Shown piece by piece: positions 1-6,814 of a stretch of DNA of 7,202 nt (positions within the stretch are counted from its first letter, which is position 1; each line of letters begins with the position of its first letter). A model generated the notes under the pieces. That model was not told the DNA's origin, did no database searches, and saw only the letters and a list, made by a program, of their open reading frames with translations. A program made the position numbers and the translations under genes. The stretch is from Bacteroidota bacterium (GTDB lineage Bacteria > Bacteroidota > Rhodothermia > Rhodothermales > UBA10348): assembly GCA_004356265.1 (NCBI GenBank), contig SMXK01000176.1, forward strand, positions 1-7,202. Reading direction: 5' to 3'.

Positions 1-3
1 GGC

Positions 4-20
4 TAATCTCACGAAGATTA
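4..20. repeat. Perfect 6-bp inverted repeat upstream of the ATPase gene
   Basis: TAATCT and AGATTA flank a 5-nt spacer, and the flanking GG/CC adds an outer pair after one mismatch. It ends 17 bp before the ATPase ATG. It could be an operator-like dyad or a weak RNA hairpin near the start, but it may instead lie in the 3' end of an upstream gene cut by the window, since frames from the left edge remain open to stops at 29-31 or 39-41. Confidence 0.25.
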
Positions 21-37
21 CCAACTCCTGATTACTC

Positions 38-2863
38 ATGAGCATATTCGACAAGAAAAAGTCCAAAAAGCTAACGGCCAAATCCGTTCGCAACGGTAAA
101 GACGCGAATACGGAAGGAACTGGTAGAGAGCCTGCTGAAGCGGAGGATACCACAAGTAGAGCTCGCAAGGATCGCAACCCCAAGCCTGCGGGCTCTAGTG
201 AAGCCGGGGCCGCCAGACAGAAGGCTCCGAAACTGAACGCAGACGAGCGGCGCGCGCTCGCCGAGGCAACGCTACGCGAACAGGCCACGGCCGAAAAGGT
301 AAAATCGGAGGCCTCGAGTGTTCAAGACGCGACCGTAAAAGCGTTATATCAGCGAGGTATCGTAACCGTTGATCAGGTTAATGCGGCCCTCGAATTTGGT
401 ACCGATTCATCCAATCTGTGGAGACTGTTGCTGGATGTGGAAGGCGTAAACCACGACGATGTTTTTCGATTTGTGGCGACGGCGGCTGGATTTCGAGAGT
501 TCCCGTATCTGGATGCGACTCCGTCTCGCGAATTTATTGATGAGCTGGTGCCCGGAATTGGCAGGGAAACAATGATCACAATGTTAAACAACGGATTATT
601 GGCTGTAGATTTTGAGCCAGGACTGTCCGCGGCACCATCTAGAGTGACTCTTGTAACAAAGGATCCAACCCACCCATCGCTACGTGAAATTCTGGAATCC
701 ATGCCGTTCAGCGTGGAGCTCACGTTCGCGCCAGAAAGCGCAGTCGCGAGTAGATTGGAAGCTGTAGATGGATGGTTGCACGAGACGTCGAGATATGGAA
801 CGGATCCCGACATGGACGTTTTAGCTCCTTCAGAGACCGATTTAGCAGACGGTGAGTCAGGGGTAGTTGACCTGGGTTCTTATGCTGCCGATGGGGCGCT
901 CGCCATAGAATCGAAGGCGAATTTTGAGTCGGAACCGCCGGTCGATACAAATTCGATGGACGATGGCGACGCGCGCGAAAAATCACACCCGGAGTTAACG
1001 GCTGTCGATTCGCCAAAAATACAAGATGGGCCCAAGTCCGTCTCCGCGTCTCCGCCTCTGCGCGAAGCTAATCAGGTCCGTGATCGCGTTTTGAATCATC
1101 TTCTTGAGAAGGGAATTGTTACTGTCGAACAGATTGCAGAAGCGCAACGTAAAACCAAGAACGTAAAAGGGAAAGATGCCGCCTGGCGGTATTTAGCTCA
1201 GTCGTCTGGCGTTAATCGTGAGTACGTATTCAGGGAAGTAGCAGATTTATATGCTTTTAAACACGCTGAAATAACCGAAACATCTCCCGATCAAGACTTC
1301 GTTCTACTCACGATGGAGACCATCGTGGAGTCGCATCGTGAACAGCTGATTGACGCGATGTTAATTCCATACGAGCTTTCCATTGATACGGAGACTGGAA
1401 CCGGTCGCATCATATTCGCGACTCATGATCCGACACGTCCAGATATCAATGTGTTGCTGCACCAACTGGACCTGGGCCGTTTCGAAGTTCAGTATGCGCC
1501 TGAGAAATCGATTCATCGCCTGCTCAACGAATTATTTCCGAGGCGTAACGAGTTTCTCGACAAGCTTACAAATCAGGAGACCGCTTTTGACCTGGGTATC
1601 AATCATCAGGACACCAACGCCACAATGGTCGATGAGGATGCTCTCGAGGCCGAGATGTCCCGGTCAAACCTGATTAACCTCTTTGAAGCGACACTGATTG
1701 AAGCCGTTCGAAAAGGTGTGTCGGACATCCACGTTTTTCCCAATTCGCGTCGGCAGGTAGAGATCCATTTTAGAACAGACGGTCGGCTGAAACTCTGGCA
1801 CACCGAAGAGGCCGTTCATCCGGAAGCCTTTCTCGCAGTTGTAAAGGATAACGCTCGTAATGTTGACCGGTTTGAACGCGACAAAGCCCAGGACGGATTT
1901 ATTCAGCGGACAATTGACGACACGCTGATTCGATTCCGCGTGTCCATTTTGCCAATCGCGACAGCAAATGCAGAAATCAGGGCTGAAAGTATTGTGATTC
2001 GAATTCTGGATGACCGGAAAGTAATGACGGATCTGGGAGCGCTTGGAATGCTAGATTCAGCCAAAGAGCATTTTGATAAGGCGATTCGTCAGCCACATGG
2101 GATGGTAATTCTGACCGGTCCAACAGGATCGGGTAAGAGTACCACACTCGTCGCGTCCCTCTATCAAGTCATCACGCCTGAGGTCAACGTGTTGACCGTG
2201 GAAGACCCGGTCGAATACATTATTCGCGGCGTCCGACAGATAAAACTGAGTCACAAATTAGGCGTGGAAGATGCATTGAGATCCATTCTGCGGCATGACC
2301 CGGACATCGTGATGGTTGGGGAAATGCGTGATCAGCAGACCGCTGAATTGGCGATCAAGCTTGCAAACACGGGTCATCTCACGTTTTCAACGTTACATAC
2401 TAACGACGCTCCAGCAGCTGTGAGCAGACTTTATAAGATGGGAGTAGAGCCATTTCTGATCGCATATGCGATTAATCTGGTCGTTGCACAGAGGCTTATA
2501 CGCACGGTATGTCCGGACTGTCGAACGCCAGATGACGATCCGGATCGCGTGCTGATGAAATCGCTTGGCTGGACTGAAGACGAAATCGAAGATGCCACTC
2601 TATTTAAAGCAAACCGTGGTAGCGGTTGCAGCACATGTAATAGTGCGGGGTACAAAGGCCGTCGTGCGCTCTGCGAGACCCTGTATTTCTCCAGTAATAT
2701 CCGGCAGATGATTGCCAGCTCGGAGGACTCAATCGATGAGGAATCTATTCGACGAATAGCCATCGAAGAGGGCATGCTTACTCTTGAACATTCGGCCAGA
2801 GTGTTGGTGAGCAGGGGTGAAACGACTGTCAGTGAAATGTTAAAGGTAGTTGGGAGCGCTTGA
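38..2863 (+). CDS. GspE/PilB-family assembly ATPase with two MshEN-like N-terminal domains
   Basis: Cytoplasmic hexameric ATPase expected to drive type IV pilus extension or type II secretion. Seen in the 941-residue protein: a charged, low-complexity N-terminus (about 1-90); a first MshEN-like domain (about 95-243); an acidic linker; a second MshEN-like domain (about 345-505); then the motor core from about 542, with SDIHV at 562-566, Walker A GPTGSGKST at 694-702 (Lys700), Asp box VEDPVEY with Glu722/Asp723, Walker B ending at Glu762, and His box with His780 and His787. A zinc-binding tetracysteine, Cys825/828 and Cys864/867, is intact, as in GspE and PilB. All catalytic motifs are present, so it should be active. 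Family members are usually about 550-600 residues; the excess is the N-terminal extension and second MshEN unit. Both MshEN units lack the usual RLG signature, so c-di-GMP binding is doubtful. No pilus or secretion neighbours are visible, so PilB versus GspE cannot be settled. The ATG at 38 is followed by a basic start; no Shine-Dalgarno is seen. Confidence 0.95.
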   Translation: MSIFDKKKSKKLTAKSVRNGKDANTEGTGREPAEAEDTTSRARKDRNPKPAGSSEAGAARQKAPKLNADERRALAEATLREQATAEKVKSEASSVQDATVKALYQRGIVTVDQVNAALEFGTDSSNLWRLLLDVEGVNHDDVFRFVATAAGFREFPYLDATPSREFIDELVPGIGRETMITMLNNGLLAVDFEPGLSAAPSRVTLVTKDPTHPSLREILESMPFSVELTFAPESAVASRLEAVDGWLHETSRYGTDPDMDVLAPSETDLADGESGVVDLGSYAADGALAIESKANFESEPPVDTNSMDDGDAREKSHPELTAVDSPKIQDGPKSVSASPPLREANQVRDRVLNHLLEKGIVTVEQIAEAQRKTKNVKGKDAAWRYLAQSSGVNREYVFREVADLYAFKHAEITETSPDQDFVLLTMETIVESHREQLIDAMLIPYELSIDTETGTGRIIFATHDPTRPDINVLLHQLDLGRFEVQYAPEKSIHRLLNELFPRRNEFLDKLTNQETAFDLGINHQDTNATMVDEDALEAEMSRSNLINLFEATLIEAVRKGVSDIHVFPNSRRQVEIHFRTDGRLKLWHTEEAVHPEAFLAVVKDNARNVDRFERDKAQDGFIQRTIDDTLIRFRVSILPIATANAEIRAESIVIRILDDRKVMTDLGALGMLDSAKEHFDKAIRQPHGMVILTGPTGSGKSTTLVASLYQVITPEVNVLTVEDPVEYIIRGVRQIKLSHKLGVEDALRSILRHDPDIVMVGEMRDQQTAELAIKLANTGHLTFSTLHTNDAPAAVSRLYKMGVEPFLIAYAINLVVAQRLIRTVCPDCRTPDDDPDRVLMKSLGWTEDEIEDATLFKANRGSGCSTCNSAGYKGRRALCETLYFSSNIRQMIASSEDSIDEESIRRIAIEEGMLTLEHSARVLVSRGETTVSEMLKVVGSA

Positions 2864-2886
2864 TTCAGATCCTGATTGACTTTTCT

Positions 2887-3921
2887 CTACACACCGGTAA
2901 CATCAATGCGCTGTCCGCCGAGCTCCATTGATTGCCTCGCGGCGTCCAGCAACCGGACCACGTCCAGACCGTTTTGTGCGTCACTCAGCGGGGCTGTGTC
3001 ATTCAGTATCGACTGGACAAAATGTTCGCATTCGCTCTTGAGTGGCTCCTTGACGGGGATTTTTGGGATAGATATGTCCCCCGTGCGAAGGTTCATGGCC
3101 GTTGCAAAATCGACACCCGCATGTTCTTCAGCGCTGATGTCAACACCCTTATCGTAAATGCGAACCTTTTCGGTGCCAGCGACGTCGTCGATGACGGCCA
3201 TCCGTTTGCTTCCAACGATGGTGACTTTTCGGACCTTGTGCGGATCGAGCCAGCTCGTGTGCAAGTGAGCGAGCCGTCCATCTTCAAAATAAACGGTCGC
3301 GAAAACGACGTCTTGTACCCCTGGTTGGAGATAGGCCTGGCCCTGCGCAGACACAGCGATGGCTTTGCGCCCCAAAAAGTCAAGAGCGACAGATAAATCA
3401 TGAGGGGCAAGACTGTCGAAAGCACTCTCGTTCTGTCTGACCACACCCAGATTCACGCGAACCGAGTACAGATAGTAAATTTCACCCAAAGCTCCAGAGT
3501 GAATTAAATCGCGGACGTATTCAAAAGCAGGGTGATATAAAAGGATGTGCCCAACCATCAATTTCAGACCGTTTGATCTCGAAATATCGAGAAGCTCGGA
3601 GGCTTGAGCTACCGTCTGGGCCATCGGTTTCTCTACGAAAACATGTTTTTTCGCTAACAGCGCTGCTTTTGCGAGCGAATAATGGCTCGGCGTCTCGGTC
3701 GCGATTACGACGGCCTGAATGTCGGGATCAGCTAATATGCGCGCCGGATCTTCGCATGTTTCGAGTCCAGGATATGTTTCTGCCACAGCAGATGTAATGT
3801 TCTTGCGATTGTCGCATACAACGACCATGTTCGCCTGCGGTAGCGAGCTAAAATTACGCAGGAGATTTTTGCCCCACGCCCCGACTCCGATCTGGGCCAT
3901 CTTGAGTGTATTGTCGCTCAT
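2887..3921 (-). CDS. Gfo/Idh/MocA-family sugar-nucleotide oxidoreductase (WbpB/WlbA-like)
   Basis: Cytoplasmic NAD(P)-dependent dehydrogenase, most likely oxidising C3 of a UDP-N-acetylhexuronate to the 3-keto sugar used by the aminotransferase encoded just upstream. Seen in the 344-residue protein: an N-terminal Rossmann fold with GVGAWG at 12-17, the VEKP motif at 96-99 whose Lys98 is the usual catalytic lysine of the family, GHILLYHPAF at 124-133, and the APHDLS segment with His174/Asp175 in the substrate-binding domain. The C-terminal region has the EPLKSECEHF segment common in sugar-nucleotide members. Length is normal. It is the last gene of a three-gene minus-strand operon: its ATG follows the aminotransferase TGA after a single base, so translation is probably coupled. 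The stop lies 23 bp from the stop of the convergent ATPase gene. The family assignment is firm. The substrate is inferred from the neighbours; UDP-GlcNAc-uronate is the leading candidate, but another hexose could fit. Confidence 0.93.
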   Translation of the reverse strand: MSDNTLKMAQIGVGAWGKNLLRNFSSLPQANMVVVCDNRKNITSAVAETYPGLETCEDPARILADPDIQAVVIATETPSHYSLAKAALLAKKHVFVEKPMAQTVAQASELLDISRSNGLKLMVGHILLYHPAFEYVRDLIHSGALGEIYYLYSVRVNLGVVRQNESAFDSLAPHDLSVALDFLGRKAIAVSAQGQAYLQPGVQDVVFATVYFEDGRLAHLHTSWLDPHKVRKVTIVGSKRMAVIDDVAGTEKVRIYDKGVDISAEEHAGVDFATAMNLRTGDISIPKIPVKEPLKSECEHFVQSILNDTAPLSDAQNGLDVVRLLDAARQSMELGGQRIDVTGV

Positions 3922-3922
3922 A

Positions 3923-5068
3923 TCAGGAAATTACACGGGCTGATGTTCGGTGCACTGATTCAAGCACTGCGGCGCAAATTTTATCAATTTGTGTATCTGA
4001 GAGCTCAGTGTGCATAGGCAATGAAATCACTTCGCGAGTCGCTGACTCTGTATGCTCCATGTCTCCATATCGACACGCAGCTGTTCCAGTTGTATAAACG
4101 GGTAGTCGGTGGACAGGAATCGGGTAATACACCGCATGCGGTATGCCAGCCTGTTTCAGGTCAGCGGAAATGGCGTCTCGGCGTTCGGCCGAATCACCCG
4201 CTATTCGAATTGTATACTGATGAAATACGTGGGTTCGATCGGCTAGCCTTGCCGGCACAATTATTTCTTCCGAACCTGCAAATCGGGTATCGTACAAGTC
4301 GGCCGCTCTTTTCCGTCGCGCATTGAAATTATCAAGATGCCGGAGTTTTACGTCCAGAACGGCTGCCTGCAACCCGTCGAGCCTACTGTTAACACCGATC
4401 ACTTCATTATGATATTTCTTTTTCGATCCGTGGCTGGCTATTAACCGGCAGTGATCAGCCAATTCAGAATCGTTGGAAACCACGGCACCGCCATCTCCGA
4501 AACAGCCTAGATTTTTAGACGGGAAAAAAGAAAAAGTGCCAATATCACCGATCGTACCGGCTGCTCGACCCTGATAAACAGAGCCAACGGCCTGAGCGCA
4601 GTCTTCGATCACTTTCAGGCCATACCGTTCAGCCAATTGCATGATCGGTTGCATTTCCGCTGGTTGCCCGTACAGATGAACCGGTACAATCGCTTTTGTA
4701 GCATCCGTTATCAGCGGCTCGATGGCTTCGACGGTCAAATTGAACGAATCTGGATCTACGTCCGCAAAAACCGGCGTAGCTCCGAGCAACGCAACGGCTT
4801 CGGCAGTAGCAACGAATGTAAAAGATGGTGCGATGACTTCGTCGCCGGGTCCGATTCCCAGAGCCATGAGTGCGATCTGAAGCGCGTCCGTTCCATTTCC
4901 AACACCAACCACGTGGTCAACATTTAGATACGTACCGAAGTTCTTTTCGAATGACGCTACATACGTTCCTTTAATAAAGGCTGAATCCATCAGTACATTC
5001 TGAATGGATTCATCTATCTCATTTTTTATTCTGAGATACTGAGACCTCAAATCAACCATCTGAATCAT
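3923..5068 (-). CDS. DegT/DnrJ/EryC1/StrS-family PLP sugar aminotransferase (WbpE/WlbC-like)
   Basis: PLP-dependent aminotransferase that probably converts the 3-keto sugar nucleotide to the 3-amino sugar, with glutamate as the usual donor in this family. Counting from the ATG chosen here (381 residues), GNGTDAL at 57-63 binds the cofactor phosphate, Asp156 in IEDCAQ contacts the pyridine ring, and the schiff-base lysine is Lys185 in SFFPSKNLG, followed by GDGGAVV. Length is normal. An in-frame TTG lies one codon upstream at 5071; ATG at 5068 is preferred because MIQMVDLRSQY matches the typical family N-terminus, and a further ATG at 5059 would cut into it. The start overlaps the end of the acyltransferase gene by 17 bp, and the stop is 1 bp from the oxidoreductase start, so the three genes form a tight operon. 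C3 rather than C4 specificity is inferred from the oxidoreductase partner. Confidence 0.94.
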   Translation of the reverse strand: MIQMVDLRSQYLRIKNEIDESIQNVLMDSAFIKGTYVASFEKNFGTYLNVDHVVGVGNGTDALQIALMALGIGPGDEVIAPSFTFVATAEAVALLGATPVFADVDPDSFNLTVEAIEPLITDATKAIVPVHLYGQPAEMQPIMQLAERYGLKVIEDCAQAVGSVYQGRAAGTIGDIGTFSFFPSKNLGCFGDGGAVVSNDSELADHCRLIASHGSKKKYHNEVIGVNSRLDGLQAAVLDVKLRHLDNFNARRKRAADLYDTRFAGSEEIIVPARLADRTHVFHQYTIRIAGDSAERRDAISADLKQAGIPHAVYYPIPVHRLPVYTTGTAACRYGDMEHTESATREVISLPMHTELSDTQIDKICAAVLESVHRTSARVIS

Positions 5069-5816
5069 CAAACCAACTCTGATTATCTAGTAACTGATCG
5101 TCTTCGACCGCTCGGATAGAACGCGCAGGGATACCCGCAACGACGGTCCGAATGTCTATATCTTTTGTGACTACCGATCCGGCAGCTGCCATACCGTCTT
5201 CAGCAATTTCACATCCGGGCAGAATAACTGCTCCCACGCCGATGCGTCCACCGCGCCTGACGGTAACGCCTTTGAAATGCTTAAACCGCTCTTCGCTTCT
5301 CCCTGCAAAATTATCATTGCTGGTCAGAACACCCGGTGCTACGAAAACATAATCCTCTATGGTGGAATAGGCCGTGATATAGGCGTTTGTCTCAAGTTTA
5401 CAATAACTCCCGATTGAACATTGATTTTCGATCGCCACCCCTCGACCGAGAATAGTTTTCTCGCCGATCGAAACATCTTCTCGAATTGTTGCAAGATCAG
5501 CCACCAGAACGCCATCCGACAATTTTGCGCCAGCATAAATGACAACTCCAGAACCGATAATGCACCCGTTTCCGATTTCTGTACCGGGCAGGGTCTTCGT
5601 TTTTGTTACCGCCGAATTGGCAGCTTTCATCGGGAGTTTTCCGATTGACGCGTGATCATCGATTCGGACAGAATTTCCCAGGGTTGACCCGCTCCTGATA
5701 ACGACGTAGTGACCGATTACACAATCATCACCAATTCGAACGTCGTCTTCGATGACCACGCCGTGGCCCATCCGGATACCAGACCCGAGAGAGACGTTTT
5801 CAGCGATAGAGTTCAT
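5052..5816 (-). CDS. Left-handed beta-helix sugar N-acyltransferase (WbpD/WlbB-related, enlarged)
   Basis: Hexapeptide-repeat acyltransferase, probably a trimer, expected to acetylate the amino sugar made by the aminotransferase using acetyl-CoA. The 254-residue protein shows isoleucine/valine-rich hexapeptide repeats in two blocks, about 5-60 and 80-165, separated by a short non-repeat insert (about 61-78, lysine-rich). A loop at about 163-182 with TSNDNFAGR interrupts the helix; from remembered alignment, Asn167 lies where WbpD has its conserved catalytic-loop asparagine. Repeats resume at about 183-230 and end with the typical VVAGIPAR segment (225-232), then an acidic tail. WbpD/WlbB proteins are about 190 residues, so this one carries roughly 60 more, mainly at the N-terminus; longer relatives such as QdtC/FdtC acetylate dTDP-3-amino sugars. 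It is the first gene of the operon, and its 3' end overlaps the aminotransferase start. ATG at 5816 begins the first repeat within a few residues; no Shine-Dalgarno is seen. The acyl group and exact substrate are inferred. Confidence 0.9.
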   Translation of the reverse strand: MNSIAENVSLGSGIRMGHGVVIEDDVRIGDDCVIGHYVVIRSGSTLGNSVRIDDHASIGKLPMKAANSAVTKTKTLPGTEIGNGCIIGSGVVIYAGAKLSDGVLVADLATIREDVSIGEKTILGRGVAIENQCSIGSYCKLETNAYITAYSTIEDYVFVAPGVLTSNDNFAGRSEERFKHFKGVTVRRGGRIGVGAVILPGCEIAEDGMAAAGSVVTKDIDIRTVVAGIPARSIRAVEDDQLLDNQSWFDDSDG

Positions 5817-5866
5817 GGGAATCAGATTTGAGAGTCTCGTTGCACACGCGCCTGAAACAGTCAGCT
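5817..5866 (-). promoter_or_regulatory. Likely leader/promoter stretch of the sugar operon
   Basis: Only about 50 bp separate the terminator from the acyltransferase ATG, so a dedicated promoter for the three sugar genes should start in or next to this stretch. I cannot point to a convincing -10/-35 pair or to the Bacteroidota TTG/TAnnTTTG pair; the nearest match, TTCTTTTG on the minus strand, coincides with the T-run of the terminator and lacks a properly spaced upstream TTG. The call rests on position alone. Confidence 0.25.
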
Positions 5867-5904
5867 CAAAAGAAAGTCCCGCAACTCGGATTGAGTGCGG
5901 GACT
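5867..5904 (-). terminator. Intrinsic terminator after the TPR gene
   Basis: Read on the minus strand, a 12-bp stem (AGTCCCGCACTC pairing with GAGTTGCGGGACT, one unpaired base) closes a 5-nt loop and is followed at once by the T-rich run TTTCTTTTG. This is a classical rho-independent terminator. It lies about 50 bp past the TPR stop codon and about 50 bp before the acyltransferase start, so it should end the TPR transcript and means the sugar operon needs its own promoter between it and 5816, or readthrough. Confidence 0.85.
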
Positions 5905-5953
5905 CCTAATATATCTCGAACGCTGTTTCCAAACGGGCCAGCCGATTTCCGGA

Positions 5954-6814
5954 CTAATTAGTGGATGACAGGCTTTCGATAAAATGTTCTGCCGATGCTT
6001 TGTAAGATCCGAACAGAGCGCCACGGAACGCTTCAATTGCGTCGTTATTTTTACCCAGCGACATCAATGCTTCGCCTTTCACATAGAATAACTTTGCCTT
6101 ATCTGTACGGCTTCCTCTGTGAATGGCCATCGCCTGGTCCGCCACAGTCACCGCATCCTGATATTCGCCATTCACGTTATGAACAACAGCATAGTAGTAA
6201 AATACGTCGGAATCATCCTCCGTTACAAAATTTTGAAGCATCATCAGAGCTTCCAGTGCTTCATCAGCATCTGCGCGGCTGGTGCGCGCTCCATTCCGGC
6301 TGAGGGCTGTTGAGGCAATAAAGATATAGTGATCGCGAATCGCTTTTTTTGCCTGACGTTCAGTTTTAGAATCGTTTGCGGCTTCTGCTCGCGACGCAGC
6401 TTCCGCGAACGCTGGAATGGCGACGTCGATTTCACCCTTCTTCTTCAGGGCACTGGCCCGGGCCAGATAATTTTTCGGATTCGAAGGATCCGTAGCAATT
6501 CCGTTTTCGAAATGAGCGAGTGCGCCATCGAACTCGTCTGCTTTAAGTTGTTTCAGGCCCAGAGAGTATTCAATCTGCGAAACGTAACTTTTTGAGCGTC
6601 TTTCGATTTCAGCGTCGCCCTCTGAGGCTGCGCCTGCCGCGGCAAGGTTAAAATGAGTGACGGCGGTCGGGTAGTCTTTCGCTTTGGCAGCTTCGAGGCC
6701 CGAGTTGTAAGACTCTTTGTACTCCTGGGCGGCCGCGGTATCAGCAGAAAACATCATAATCAGCGCCAGGCATACTACACTTAAAAAGCTGGAAAATGTA
6801 CGGGAAACGATCAT
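5954..6814 (-). CDS. Exported tetratricopeptide-repeat (TPR) protein
   Basis: Function unknown; TPR helices usually form a protein-binding scaffold. The 286-residue product starts with a Sec signal peptide: a short basic start, a hydrophobic core (about 7-23) and an Ala-Ala-Ala cleavage site at 27-29 before Gln30. There is no lipobox cysteine at the cleavage site, so it is probably soluble in the periplasm or loosely envelope-bound. At least four to five TPR-like helix pairs can be read at about 36-66, 83-116, 115-148, 205-235 and 241-272, with typical small and aromatic residues (YSLGLKQLKADEFDGALAHF, for example). A charged stretch at 145-200 separates the N- and C-terminal groups. It is transcribed on the same strand as the sugar operon but is closed off from it by a strong terminator, so a shared pathway is not implied. 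The ATG at 6814 is preceded by an A-rich leader (CTTAAAACA), not a Shine-Dalgarno. No enzymatic motif is visible. Confidence 0.9.
   Translation of the reverse strand: MIVSRTFSSFLSVVCLALIMMFSADTAAAQEYKESYNSGLEAAKAKDYPTAVTHFNLAAAGAASEGDAEIERRSKSYVSQIEYSLGLKQLKADEFDGALAHFENGIATDPSNPKNYLARASALKKKGEIDVAIPAFAEAASRAEAANDSKTERQAKKAIRDHYIFIASTALSRNGARTSRADADEALEALMMLQNFVTEDDSDVFYYYAVVHNVNGEYQDAVTVADQAMAIHRGSRTDKAKLFYVKGEALMSLGKNNDAIEAFRGALFGSYKASAEHFIESLSSTN

Noticed and set aside
373..1016. Minus-strand open frames antisense to the ATPase gene
   Set aside because: They lie opposite a gene with intact domain structure, have no recognisable features and are best explained as shadow frames.
2865..2875. 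Small inverted repeat TCAG-ATC-CTGA between the two convergent stops, followed by TTTTCT
   Set aside because: A 4-bp stem with a 3-nt loop is too weak for an intrinsic terminator; termination between the convergent genes is not explained by sequence I can see.
5069..5071. TTG as the aminotransferase start
   Set aside because: The adjacent in-frame ATG at 5068 gives the usual family N-terminus, so the extra codon is unnecessary.
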